Origin: Cotesia glomerata
Lineage: Eukaryota; Arthropoda; Insecta; Hymenoptera; Braconidae
DNA length: 64,000 nucleotides
Assembly: GCF_020080835.1 (NCBI RefSeq)
Contig: NC_058161.1
Span: 11,101,297-11,165,296, forward strand
Reading direction: 5' to 3'
Shown: in pieces, positions 1 to 13,546 of the stretch
Position numbering within the stretch: position 1 is the stretch's first letter
How the letters are laid out: every line of letters begins with the position of its first letter
The notes under the pieces: generated by a model
Seen by the model: the letters and a program-made list of their open reading frames with translations, nothing else
What the model was told of the DNA's origin: nothing
Databases searched by the model: none
Translations under genes and position numbers: made by a program

Positions 1-720
1 CTGCTCTGCATCTTAGAGTTATAATTCTATGTTTCAAAACTCAATTTCTTAAAAGAGTTGAATATTTTGAAGAAAATATCTTTTTTTGTTTTTCAAAATG
101 TGAAAGTATTATAAAATAGTCATTCAACCCACATGGTTATCAATAAAAATTAAAAAATATCGTAAACAGACTTTTAAGGGGACCCCGAAATTTAACAATT
201 TTTTAGGATTTTTTTTCAATGAAAGTAATGAACAATATTGGTTCAAACTTTGTAGATATATTATATTACTTCTAAAGCATACAACAATATTATTTAAAGA
301 AGAATTTTTTTAATTTGTTTAAAAATGGCGTTGAAGTAACCCTCAGACAATTTTTTCTGCTTCCTCATGAAAATGTTCAGTTTTGGCTCTTTCACATAAA
401 TGAAAACAAAAAACGAAAGAAATTTCTTAAAAGTATGAGTATAATTATCGCAGGACGAAGAATAAAGAAAATCGACAAAATGACGTGTTGCTGAAATTTA
501 CATTCCGAAAACAAGCCTTTTTTCATTATTTTTGATGCATTGAAAATAGGAATTATTCAACGTTAACATTTTTTTACCCCCTGCAATAGGCACTGTTGCA
601 CTGAATAACATTTTGAGACAATCGTTCAAGTAGTTTTTTTTTGCCTCACACCCCGCAGAAAAAAATAGTTTTAAGATAAATGAGCTTAAAGTTTTAATTT
701 AGTATTACTTATCTTTGTAA
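1..720. other. Non-coding AT-rich DNA
   Basis: No open frame here has protein-like composition and no splice-bounded exon could be recognised. The stretch is AT-rich with many short T runs. I see no clear repeat boundary before the foldback element that starts near 721. Confidence 0.6.
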
Positions 721-1219
721 ACGGAAAGAAAATTATACTAAAAATTACCATATTAATATCGTAATCCAGAACCCGACTTTCAACATCTTAAGTTCTATTA
801 TTTTACATATTTTAGAATTTACTAGTGATATATAAATAATTGCGATATAGAATCGCATTTTTACGATACTATATTGTAAAAATTCGTATGTAACTAGTAA
901 ACTTTAAAATGTAAGATATAGTATATTACATACTTAGGCCAGTAAAATAAGAAAAGTCTCAGATCACATGTAATTGTTGGCCGAGGCGAAGCCGAGGTTG
1001 ACAAACATGTGATCTGAGGCTTTCTTATTTACTGGCCAAGGTGTGTATACTATTTTTCTGCTCGACGTAGCCGGAATGTGGCAACTTTGTTTAGAGCAGC
1101 GGCCAGAAAGTTGCCACTTTCGGGCCGGAGGGCAGAAAATATAATTTAAAATGTTGAAAATCAGGTCCTGGATTACGATATTTCATATCGTAATTTTTGG
1201 TATAATTTTCTTTTCGTGT
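721..1219. repeat. Foldback / MITE-like element with about 67-bp terminal inverted repeats
   Basis: The left arm (721-787) and right arm (1151-1219) are imperfect reverse complements. They share ACGNAAAGAAAATTATAC at the tips and ATCGTAATCC further in. A second inverted pair is nested inside: GGCCAGTAAAATAAG... at 937-971 against ACATGTGATCTGAG...ACTGGCC at 1004-1037. A third small hairpin has GTGGCAACTTT (about 1078) facing AAAGTTGCCAC (about 1111). No transposase frame is present, so it is non-autonomous. No target duplication was identified with confidence. Confidence 0.7.
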
Positions 1220-1683
1220 ATCTGCTTCTGCGCTCATGGGTTAAATATGCTGTAAAACTTCAAATGTCGCGAACATCATTGAAAAAAAATTTACAATATG
1301 TTCTTAAAAGACTGTACGGAAATATAAAAAAAATGGATTTCTTGAAAATTATAGACAACCGACTCCTCTTAACCAAGTTTTTTATTTGGTTTCTTAATTT
1401 GGTATTATAAATTATTCTTTTAATAGAGTTTATTCATAAATAAAAAAAATAATAATTTTGTGGTAACGAGTCACCTGTCCGCTTACACAATTGATTCTAG
1501 ACTGAACTAGTTAGACACTACATACGTAGTACGAATTATGATTTTCAATGGTTAATCTTCAATTTATTTCCTTATCATTCTGTTGGTTATTCATTTAAGT
1601 AATTTTCATAAACTAAATTGTCCTAGAGTCCCTAAATATCCGGAAGGTCATATATTTTTATTTAGTAAATATCCAGACAGTTT

Positions 1684-1775
1684 CCCGAGTCGAAAAAATG
1701 AACTTAAATCAACTTAAATCAATTGTTTTAGTATATAGCAGTTAAGTTCATTTAAGTTAATTTTTTCAACTCGGG
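1684..1775. repeat. Miniature foldback with CCCGAG termini
   Basis: A compact 92-bp element. The left arm starts CCCGAGTCGAAAAAATGAAC and the right arm ends with its near reverse complement, ...TTAAGTTCATTTAAG...TTTTTTCAACTCGGG. The CCCGAG tip followed by an A tract resembles the ends of the larger element at 13547-14713, so it may be a minimal relative. No flanking TA duplication is visible. Confidence 0.6.
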
Positions 1776-2662
1776 TTGTTCTATTGAATATTTAGATGAA
1801 AATAATGGTATCGTATAACGATAAATAAAATGGAATTAAGATCTTCGGTGATCATATATAGGTCCATCAGAATACATAGATGCAAAGAACACAACATTAA
1901 ACAATTCTAAGAATTCGTTACGGAACCTCGAAGGCGAGCTACTTTCTGTTCTCAGGGAGGTTGTAGAGTTATTTATAACCCGCTTCTCTGCGGTCTCTTC
2001 GTGTTTGTGCAAAAGATAATTATTATGGTGAATTTTAAAAGTACTTTCGCGAGTATGCTGCGGGCATGACTTACATAGGATTACTTACTATTTAATTGTG
2101 TTTATTATTATATTATTAAGGATCACTTAACAAAATAATGTCAAACACGTTTATGTTGATGTATGTAATGATAATATAAAGAAGTCGGCCTGATTTTAAC
2201 AACTCAGTGAATCTTATTCTTATTTTACAACCATCATTTGCAGCTTTTATGACGTCGAAACTGTCGCTTTTAACCCTATCGACTTTAATACATTCCTGCT
2301 AAGTTCATTAGTTCAATTTTCTCAGCGACATAACACGACTAACTTATATTGTGATTCTGATTATCATTCTTTTTGCTTTGCGTATAAATACATGATATAA
2401 TAAATTTTAATTGGGATTAAAAAAAAGATGAAAATTGTCTAAGTAATAATAGTCATTTTTGATATTTGAAAAAATACTATGAGTAGAGAATAAAAAGGAA
2501 GTGAACTGTTTATAAGAAAGTAAATTGGACAATGCCACAAAAGAATTGAGGTGAGACAATGTACTAAAGTAGATACAACATGTGTACTAGTTCCATGTTC
2601 ATAGTAACGTTTCTCTCTTATACTACTCTTATTCATGGATATACAGCCTCCTATACTTATAA

Positions 2663-2665
2663 ATA

Positions 2666-2698
<33 letters not shown>
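2663..2698. repeat. (TA)n microsatellite
   Basis: A run of alternating TA with one G interruption. It creates a spurious IY-rich frame on the - strand. Confidence 0.9.
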
Positions 2699-4748
2699 CC
2701 ATTTACTTATACAGATATAAATAAACACACATTAATTTCTCTGTCATTGTGATCACGAGGGTCATTTTAACCATGCTAAGTGCCTACATATACACCCACG
2801 GTTAGCTCTCAGTGTAGATGAAACAGATAACTCATTGGACAATGTGAATACTGTGTTCTTTCTTCACTGCATTTAACATCATATAATCCTGTCTTTATTT
2901 AACTCGAATGAACTAGAGATAAAAAGTCTGAGCGCACTACACGTTACGGTAACGTCTGCTTCAGCAGTTTATACCAGCGACAGTCTGAGTTGTACGACGC
3001 TCCAACTTTAACCTCTTGTGTCATATTATATTTTGTTACCTTGAATTCATGATGATAAGTGCTATTCATCTTAAATTTATTAAAGAGTATTTCCAATTGA
3101 TTGTATAGAATTATAATTATAATTAAAACCTAATTAAATTGCATCCAACATTGGTTTGATTAGTGTACAAGATAAAGGCAAATGATAAAGACCTTTGTTA
3201 CCACCGGACATTGGATATACACAAGCTCGGTACCTTGTTGATACATAAGGGTCCGAGTGAGTGATCTGAACTCGAACGGAAATCGCGGCGTGAGAAAATC
3301 AACTCACACAGTATCTGTGCGGCGCTTAGCAGCATGCACGTTGACTGGCACGGATACGGACATTAATCTCCCCACATCACCGCAAATATTAGAGGTCTTC
3401 AATATTCATTTTTAGGATTCGGTATCATTCTTTTCATCTTATTTATTTTTTTTTTTTTAAGAATACTGTGTGTCTAATAATTACTGTATGCATAATATAA
3501 ACAATTGATAAATAAACAATTTGTTAGTGAAGAGTTTATTTACGAATAACTTTTAAGTTTTCGTTTTTTAAAAATTGTGTAAATGTAACGGAAGTTGTAA
3601 TAACGATTAGTTTGTGAGAACAATGTTTAGAAACGATTGATCGAGTTAGTTAATTGGACCCGGGGCCATTCTATTGTGTGATGGAGCAAGTGACAAAGTG
3701 TCAAGAAAGTTTGACAATTTATTACGTGGGTCTTGAGAGTGAAGTTGGTTGAGTAATGATCATAAATAGATGCATTTTATAACAATGCAATATAAAAAAA
3801 AAAAAAATTAATATTAGTGCAAGGAACCATCAATGATTACTCATTTCCTTAACACTTTTTTTCACCGACTTTATTTATTTTGTATCCAAATTAATCTCTT
3901 TTATTGAAATTATGACCCTGTCTCTTTGTACTGCTCTTATTTCTGGGCATAGGAGTACTGGCAACGGCTCTAGTAAGGTAAATATTGTAATAAAATTGAA
4001 TTTTTACAGTTATATTATTTTCTTTCTTTTAGATACCTGGAATAATATTTCAAAAAGAAACAAAATTAATATATTCTCTATTCAATTCGTTATAGTTTAT
4101 TCTCAACTGGAGAGTCACGTAGATATTCAATGAGTCATTCTATTAGTTATTTCAAGTCAATGAAATATTTTCACGATGAAAATGAATAGAAAATAAATCA
4201 TTTAAATACTCTGATCTCTATCAGTATTTATGAGAAAAAAAATTTTTTTTTTTTTAAATGAATTTATCTATTTATCTGTTTTAAAAGAAATAAAATTATG
4301 TCACAATATGAATTTTATTCGGAATAAAAATAGGAACGAAATTCAAACTAAATCATTGTTTCTTTGTATACTTCCTGATACAGGTACGATACAATTAATC
4401 ATACAAATATTACGTCTAAGATATATATCCAATTTACTAGCATATTTATTTAAACATTATTGGATGGTACAATAATCTCATTCGATCTGTTTATTAAAAT
4501 TAAAGTACAATAATATATGAACAAATTAATGTTTAAAACTTGTGAAAATAGATCCCGTAAATAAAAATTAATTCCAAATTTTCAATTTATGTACATACTG
4601 CAACTCAAGTTAGCTTTATATCAATTCAAAATAGATTTGATGGGAAAATAGTAAAACTAATTATCACCAATAACGAATGCAACAAATGTTTAAAAAATAA
4701 AGAAAAAACTTACATCAATTCACAATACAGTGAAAAAAATTAGGAAAA

Positions 4749-5673
<925 letters not shown>

Positions 5674-6201
5674 AAATCGAATCAGATTCATGTTATGTAA
5701 TTCTTACTTGGAAAGTTCAATATTTGAGCATTCTATGGCGTGCGCAAAGTACTCTATTCTCGTGATAGTTAATCAAACTATAGCAAACGTGCGTGAAAGT
5801 AAACTGAAAAAAAATTCTCAACCGCTGTAGCGTGCATGGAAATAAAATTACTATAAGAAACGTATTTAATCTGTAGAATTGATGTTGGTGATTTCTGCCA
5901 ATGTTCAATAGAAAAAAAATTCAATATTACGTTAAAAAGAAACATAATTAGTATACATTGAAGATTATACAAATATTGTTATTAATTTATGTAAATAGCG
6001 CAAAATTTTATGGATATGAAATAATTGCAAATATTTGATTAAGCTTAGCTGTGACACAATTAAAATTTCTGCTGTTTTTTACATAAGATTTGAATTTTTT
6101 CTGTTGAACATTGAGAATAATTCTTATAAAAAAAATCGTTCAATACATACATTTAAAATGAGAAACCCGGTAAACTTGAAATGACAACACTCAGAGGTTA
6201 C

Positions 6202-6279
6202 ATTCACTACAGGATTAGCTTACACGTGCTCACCTGTCGGCTTGTGTATATAGATTGCGCGCTCCGTCCTGTAGTGAAT
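6202..6279. repeat. 13-bp perfect inverted repeat around a 52-bp GC-richer centre
   Basis: ATTCACTACAGGA (6202-6214) is matched exactly by TCCTGTAGTGAAT (6267-6279). The centre contains a TATATAGATTGCGCGC stretch. It could be a tiny foldback element or a hairpin-forming regulatory site; the sequence does not decide. Confidence 0.6.
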
Positions 6280-7421
6280 ACGTCATAACCCGAAACTTAC
6301 ATCGACAATTAACACCTACCGAAATCTTTTATTTAATGATTATGTATCGAAAATATTAATCCTATGAATTATTGTTATTTGACAACTATTATAAAAATAC
6401 ATCTTATAAAATCAAAACTTAATAAATATTAATTTAATGCTTTTTCGAGCTTTTCGTTATTGCAGTATTTGATGTATGGATGGCTCAGTTTAAAATACTC
6501 AATGTTATACTTTTATTTTTTGAATTTCTTTTGGAAAATAATCTCATTTTTATTTATGATTTATATCTAGATAGTATGAAATGTCTTTCATGAATTTTAT
6601 TTTACTATTTCCGTTTCTAAAAAACTTGTCTTACGCACAAAAAAATAAATTATTAGTTAAAGTATTCTTAATTCAAGAAAATATTTAGGAGAACCAAAAT
6701 TGTATAAAAAAAAAGTACAAATTTTCTGAAACAAAGAGAGAATTCTTTCATTTAAAAAATTTGATACTTCGTTTCAGACGATATGAATCTTCCGAGATAT
6801 TTTATTGATTCAAATAAAATTTTTTCTCAGCAGAAAAATAAAAAATTCTTGCTTAAAAAACCAATTTTCTTTGCTCAACAAAATTTTTTGGAAAATGAAA
6901 ATTTTCCGTGTAAAGAAGATTTCTTCTTGTTTCAAAATAACTTATGTCTACCTAGAAAATTTTCTTAATTCAAGTAAATCTTTTTTTTTTTGTGAGCATA
7001 ATTTTCAAGAATATTTGAATCAGAATTTTTATTCGAATCAAAATTACAAAAATTAAATTCCTGAAAATATTTTTTAGTACTATCCAGCTCTAGCTACTGA
7101 AGTTGAAAAAAATACAAAATCGGTATTTATGAAAAAACTGACATGGATTTAAAAATAGTTCAATATTTCATCTATTATAAAAACTAATTTTTACAATTTC
7201 TGACATTAACTCCAAATGAATCTTCACTAATTTTTTAATAGCTAACGATTATGGCAGTATTTTCAAGGTGATACGATTACAAATAGAATTCTAATCCGTT
7301 ATAGCCATTAGTAAAAAAAAGTTCAAGAAAATGAGTGAGAAAAAGGGAAACTTCTAAGAAAGGACAAAAAGGGAAAGCAAAGAGGACGAAAAGTGATGAT
7401 ACTTAGAGTACCGTTTCTCGG

Positions 7422-7452
7422 ATAAGCGATCTTGGTAACCAAGATCACTTAT
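7422..7452. promoter_or_regulatory. 31-nt near-perfect palindrome
   Basis: ATAAGCGATCTTGGT, one spacer base, then ACCAAGATCACTTAT. The 15-bp arms match except for one G:T-type mismatch. It lies about 230 bp upstream of the TATA-like box at 7657, which makes a dimeric protein-binding site plausible. No known factor motif is recognised. Confidence 0.35.
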
Positions 7453-7634
7453 AATAAAGTGAGTAGAGTAAAAGGCTTTAAAATCATACATGAAAACGAA
7501 AAGAAAAGGAAAAGAAGGAATAATGAAAAGAAGAGGAAGAGAAATAAAAAAGGTGGTACGATGATCGAGAATAACACGCGGGGGGTCTTTACTGACGATA
7601 GAGGGGGAGTGGGGGTTAGCAAAGCCGTAAGATC

Positions 7635-7690
7635 CGATTGGTTCGCGCCTCGGCCATATTATAAGTGACTGCAGTCCGTGTTAGTTGATG
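7635..7690 (+). promoter_or_regulatory. Possible core promoter (CCAAT-like, TATA, initiator)
   Basis: GATTGG (inverted CCAAT) at about 7636, TATTATAAG at 7657-7665, and a TTAGTT initiator-like hexamer at 7681-7686, about 26 bases after the TATA. The block is GC-rich compared with its surroundings. The next + strand gene is ITP, about 12 kb on, and insect ITP genes commonly have distant 5' exons, so this could be its promoter. The competing candidate is at 15.9 kb. Without transcript data the assignment is weak. Confidence 0.25.
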
Positions 7691-8952
7691 TTAGCTTGAA
7701 CCACCAAGAGAGTCGTATCAAATTCGTTCATACATTCGTACTTTACAATTAATGATAACGCGTTAAGCTAATTTTTTATGACTCGATTATAAATATAATG
7801 ATTATGAAGCTTGGTTACAACATACTCCAACTTTCATAAGTTAATTTAACAAAATAAAATTATTAGGAACTTTATACTGAACTGAAAAATTTTTCAAAGT
7901 TTCAAAAAAAATTGTTAAATACTAAGCGTGTGTGAAATTTGATTAATTCAAAGTATTAGTGCATCGGTTGTGTATATTACTTAAGTGTTTGAATTCTATT
8001 GTTAATCTTCTTAGAAACAATTGAATTAAAAAGGTTATATCTGGTAAAATTGTCTTCAACTGAATCACTTAATAGCATAGGTTCGTATTATTAAAATTGT
8101 ATTTTTAATAAAAAAGTAACATTGACCTAATTAATCGAATAGTTGAGAACAAATGTTAATAAAATTTATTAGTGTATATATTAACCGTATATTCTGCGAA
8201 GAAATGATTAAATCAAGATACAGAAACAATAAGGATATTCGTTTTTGATGTAAGATGTACAATATGATATTGCAGATAGAGTAAATTTATAATTTTTTTT
8301 TGTATAGCTGTCCGCTTATATTGTAAATGTATACAGTTTAAGATATGTTAAAATATTGTGTTACAAATAATAGTTTTAGCTCTTCGGTTAAACTTTATTT
8401 TTCTCCTAAATTTTTTAGATTCTACCCACTTAAACAGGTGTTCATGTGAATACAAGTTATTTATGCATAAACACATGTATTTTTATAGCTGATTAAAATA
8501 GTTTCCTCATTGTTGTATATTTAAGAATCTATAGAATAAAAAAACTTATAAAAGCTTTGATGTTCTTTTACATCTAAGTCTAATTTTCTTAAGAAAGAAA
8601 AGTTGGGAATTTTTTTATGTTAAGTTTGTACCATACTGTTGTTATATTAAAAAGTTTGTAACATCAAAGATTTTTATACTTAACAATTGACTATAGAACA
8701 TCTTATCTAACCATAAAATAGATTCGTATAGTTACGAGATTTTAGATTACTTTAAACGAATTTATTTCTCATTTTTTTTAAGCTTCGTCAGTTCCAATCA
8801 CAAACTACTACTATATTTCTTCTCTATTCCTGATACTGAGTGTGAACTTTATACTACTCGTGTACCAATTCGTAATGTGTAGAGTTTTCTAGATCTTCTG
8901 AGTGGGGCAGAACCACGTGTTTTCCTGAGTGACTAAAAAACAGCCGTAACAT

Positions 8953-8987
<35 letters not shown>

Positions 8988-10944
8988 CGAGTTTAATCAA
9001 TATTAAAAATATGTATGTAGTTATTCAAATTTTTGAATAGATAATGAACATAAACTACACACTGGAAGTTTTTCACGCATTTCATAGTTTATTATTTAGT
9101 ATGTTATTGTGTTCTCAGGTGTTTTCAGATAAAAATTATCTTGATCAACAATAATACTTACTGTTACAGCTCAAAGTCTTGTATTGAACTTTACCATATT
9201 GATGTTAATATAGAATAAATAATACGGAATTCTGGTTGTTTAATACCGTTAATAATTCCGAAATAAATAGTTTTTGTATATCTGATGAAAACATTACACA
9301 TAACACATAGTAGTGTCAATCATATTAATGTTAAATTAACACATTTGAATTGATATAAAACTAATAAATGTTGGTATTATTCATGTCTTACGGCTCAATT
9401 GATAACTTTATCATCGCTACCAATTAATTTGAGTTTCCGGGTCGGATATACAACTTGATATTCTCATGAGATTAAATATAATACTAAGTATCAGTTCATA
9501 AGAAGCCCGCACTTCTTGTGAAATGTCAACGAGTCTTAGTATAAGCGTTCGAAATAGTTTAAAATTAAAAAAAAAAAAGCAGCATTTAATTAAATTATAA
9601 ATAATAGTGTATAATTTGGAAGATACTAATTATAAATGAATGAAATAAAAATTAGCAGTAAAAATTCAGTAAGATAAATAAGCATAAGTGAATAAAGAGA
9701 ATGAATGAGCAAAACGAAAAAAGGAACTAGAAACCCTCACAATATAATCTGCAGGACGCCAAGCTGTCTGCCGTAATACTGATCCCCACCACTTGACATT
9801 ACAGAAGGAAGGAGTATGATTGCCTCCCCTGCGCGCGCATAACTAACAGAGCCAGGCTCTGTCCTACATACATTACATATTATATGATACATGCTTATAC
9901 TTTATACTAAGCTAGCCTGCAAGCGTCTTTGGACGATTTCTGTAGATATAAGTACGCGTCATGTGAATACGTCTGTTTATCCCTCTTACTTGCTCTTACA
10001 TTGAGAAAAGACAGAATAAGTATGGAAAAACAAAAGAACCTCTGTGCTTAAAGTTGATCACCTCGTATGTTTCTTTTTATACTAACTCAACTGTTCAACA
10101 CTCAAGTGAAGAAAAACATTAAACAAGTATACTAACTGATCGACTGATACATTCGAAAGATGTACCATGACCTCGTCAATGTTCTGATCGTATATTTTTT
10201 ATTTTATCACAGCATCCTTTACTTGCATCCAAGAAGGTTCGTTGACTTGCTGAGCTTATAAAACGCATTCACAAATTGCTGTATGATGAATCTTAACAAG
10301 TCAAGAAAAAGATTATAATGCAAAGAATGTTTGATACTATTTGGTACTGAGTGGGATTGAGAGAACTTGATTAATTAAGCGCTTATAGTCTTATCTGTTT
10401 TTGAAACAGGAAGGTCAACAGTTTAAAAAATGTATACCAAGGTCATCAGATAAACTTTTAATATCTGAAGGCTACTGGATCAGATCCGTCGTTTAAGCTC
10501 GTTGCAATAAATACATCTTTTAATTTTCTTATTTACTAATGACGGGTTAATATATTGTTTATAAATATAACTATTTACATATTAATACTTTGACATTGAC
10601 GTCATTAATTCTGTTATTTGCGTCTTACTCCAAATTAAAGATCTTTGACATATTTCATAATTTGTTTGTATTATAAGTTATGATTGTTATAAAAAAAACC
10701 AGATCGTTTGTTTGTTAAAGAATTACTTTTATCTTGGTTTTAATATTCTTGATTCATAATTTTTATTTATCTTTAATCGATTACTTATTATAATTCATTC
10801 AAATTTATTTTCAGTAGATCGAGCTTTTTTATCCAAGTATAAATATGTAACTTTAAAAATTAAATCTATATATACATAAGAGATTTCCACCTATGTATTG
10901 ACTCATTTGATAGGAATATTTCTTTCATCGAGTAATATAAAGAT

Positions 10945-11625
10945 CTGCTAAAAGCGGGTTTTACGAAATTCCACCCGCAAGGGGTGTTGTAGGGGTGTTA
11001 ACAATGAAAAATTCCCGTTTTTAAAATATAGCTCCTACAGGCTCCAAATTTAGTAGGAATCGTCTATATGTGATGTAGAACTGATTTAAGAGCGGATTTT
11101 ATGACAACCTACCCCTAATAAGAATTGCGTGGGTGGGTGTTGAGAATAAAAATTTTTAATTTTCAAACTATAGCTTTTATAGACTCGAAATTTGGTAGGA
11201 ATCTTTTATTTGTCATGTAGAGATCATCTCAAAACGGATTTCAATAAATTCTAATTTCGATAAGAATTGCGGGGGTGAGTGTTAGAATTTTTAATTTCAA
11301 TTTCCAAAGTATAACTTCTACTGACTCCAAATTTGGAAGAAATCTCCAAGTGTAATGTTAAGTTCAGTTAAGGATGGATTTTATCAAATTCCAACCCCAA
11401 AAGATATTGCGAGGGCGTTAACAATGAAAAACTCTTATTTTCGAACAATAGTTTCTACGGACTCAAAGTTTTGTGGGAATTTTTTATTTATAGGTAGAAA
11501 TAATCTCGATCAGGATATTACGAAATTCCTCCTCCATATAAGAGTACGGGGCTGTTAATTGTCAAAAAATTCATGTTTTTAAATACAGATCCGACAGATA
11601 TAAAATTTGATAGAATCTTAAGAGA
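10945..11625. repeat. About 140-bp tandem repeat, roughly five degenerate copies
   Basis: The phrase 'gcggattttacgaaattcc' or a variant recurs at about 10952, 11091, 11234, 11372 and 11510, a spacing of 138-143 bp. Each unit also repeats 'ttgcgggggtg', 'aatttttaattttcaaa', 'tagctyctacagactccaaattt' and 'gtaggaatc'. Copies have drifted by many substitutions and the last is incomplete. A short + frame at 11355-11558 lies inside one unit and is not a gene. Confidence 0.8.
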
Positions 11626-12400
11626 AGCAAGAAATTTCTGGGATAGCCTCCAGGGTCAACTGATTTGAAAATTTATCCTTTTTAATTATTAGATACCAGC
11701 TAAAAACGAATTTCGCGATAATTGACTTCATATGCAGGTTCTGTCAAAGTAGTGAGTAGAATATGAAAAAGTTTTCGTTTATAAGCTAGGACTTCTTGAG
11801 ACATGAAATTTTTGTATATTAAACTTTAATAAATTTTACTAAAAATTTCCTTACAACAATCGTCTCTTTGGCAGCGGGGAAAGTCATTGTAAGGTTTTCA
11901 AAACTTCACATTACATGTGGTTATTCAGTCAACGGACTAAGAATTTTACATACATGTAATTTTTGCTGATCACATGACTAATGAATTGTTTTTTTTTTTT
12001 TTTTTTTGTCGGCCGGACCCCCATCGAGACAGAAGTCTGAAAAGCGGGGTTAAAAAAAAATTGTTTTTATTGTGGGATCGCGGAAATGTAACAAATTAAA
12101 ATGAATGCATTTTCCAAACACTTGATATGTGAAAAAAAATTTGGCTAATATTGAAATAGAATTCGTAAAAAACATGTAAAATTAATTTTTTATAAAAATT
12201 GATGTCACTGAGGAAATTTTAATAAGCAGAAAAATTCGTCGCACTTAAAGCTTTAGGCAGATTTCATCACTTATGAGACCTGCAACTTCATTAACTGAAA
12301 CTTTCAATGCTTATTTGGAATCTGTGCAAATCAAAACAATACTTTAATTAAATTAATACTTAAATTAAATTTCAAGTCTAGAACTATAAAAATACATTTC

Positions 12401-12438
12401 CATAAAGCGCCCAGCGGAGCGGGCGGGTAACAGCTAGT
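12401..12438 (+). mobile_element. Possible 3' terminus of a Helitron
   Basis: CGCCC (12408-12412) and GGGCG (12421-12425) form a GC-rich stem around AGCGGAGC. Ten or so bases later the sequence reads CTAG (12434-12437) followed by T. A hairpin just before CTRR and insertion before T are the hallmarks of Helitron 3' ends. The 5' end was not located and no Rep/helicase frame is visible, so at most this is a non-autonomous relic. Confidence 0.4.
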
Positions 12439-13546
12439 GGTCTAAAAATTTTAAAAAATTCTCATGAGAATATTTTCCGAATAAGTCACCGAATTAGATC
12501 CGGTGTGTGAATCATTTCCTTTAACAGTTCCTAAAATGACCGTATCAGATAAGACGCTTATCATTAATACGGTTTATTGACGGAAATTTATATTTTTGTG
12601 AATTATTATTTTTTTTTTTTTTTTTTATATGAATTGATTAATTATGCAATGTTTTAAGTCGAGTTATTTCAGAAGATAAAGTTAAAAATACTTTTATCGA
12701 AATTCGAAGTGGGAATGTCCTATCTAGCTGATTTGCCACGATATATTTATTTTATGAAATAAAACGTCCTGATGTCGATAATCACGTCGCGGGAAATCGC
12801 AACAATCTTTTTAGCTCGACAGTGTTGCCAAATTCATTTTAAGCACACAAAATATTTTATAAAACTAAAATTAACTATAAAAATATATTTTTTTTTAATT
12901 TCATTTAGATTTTTGACAAAATTACAGTTCCATCAAATCTTTCATTATTAAATAATAAAAAATACTTAAATATTTACTAGAAATCTTGAGCTAAATAAAT
13001 TGAAAGTGCAGTTGTGAGAACAACTTTGAATTAATAATGGATAAGTTCTTAATTAATTAGCATCGATAATTCAGATTGTGTTTTTAGTATTTCAAATCAA
13101 AGTTAAAATGTAAGGATTTTCTCAATATCGTGAGAAATTAGAGATTAAAAGTATGTATTCTTGCTGGTACAGCGAAGTCTCTATAACATTTTCGTCCTAA
13201 AACTTTGACTCCCGAACATCTTCACCCAAAAAGTAGTGGGGAGGATAGTCTGCTGCCGTGTATTCTCTTTAAATCCTTGAATTTTTTAAACCTTAAAATA
13301 AAAGTTGTAGGGACTCCACTGCATTCAAAATAGTTCATGTGTACCAATACCAATATTATAATACTCATTGAAATATTTGCTAATTAACTTCAACGTGGTC
13401 GATTAAATTATTTGTAAACTTTCATTTCGTTGAAAATCTTATATCATTACAATATAGTCTATTTGTAATTTTAAAGAAATTGTAAATTTTTTAAAAGTTC
13501 GTATTTTTCAGTATGTTTTTTGAAAATCGAATTTTTATCCAATGTA
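12439..13546. other. Non-coding AT-rich stretch
   Basis: No coding exon, RNA gene or clear repeat boundary recognised before the element that starts at 13547. Confidence 0.5.

Larger units (their letters stand above)
1220..4748. other. Non-coding stretch with a few GC-richer islands
   Basis: No convincing coding exon. GC-richer patches at about 1920-2080, 2930-3010 and 3180-3390 stand out from the AT-rich background and could be regulatory. ACGTTACGGTAACGT at 2941-2955 is a near-perfect palindrome, followed by a TTTATACC box at about 2968. A small foldback (1684-1775) and a (TA)n run (2663-2698) are listed separately. These islands lie upstream of the + strand ITP gene, but nothing in the sequence ties them to it. 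Confidence 0.5.
5674..10930. other. Non-coding AT-rich stretch
   Basis: No coding exon recognised. Visible contents: an inverted repeat at 6202-6279, a 31-nt near-palindrome at 7422-7452, a possible core promoter at about 7635-7690, a T run at about 8958-8985, and a GC-richer patch at about 9750-10000. The region 6780-7060 has repeated AAAATTTTC-like phrases that look like a decayed foldback of the type at 18178-18444. If ITP transcription begins at 7.7 kb, much of this would be its 5' flank and first intron; that is inference. Confidence 0.45.

Noticed and set aside
3912..3977. 22-codon open segment ending AAG|GTAAAT that is in phase with the ITP acceptor at 19513
   Set aside because: The phase match has a one-in-three chance, the peptide lacks a signal sequence, and the known HHQ-rich ITP leader already starts at 19516. 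Kept only as a remote alternative 5' exon.
11355..11558. 67-codon + frame
   Set aside because: Falls inside the 140-bp tandem repeat and is not maintained in neighbouring units.
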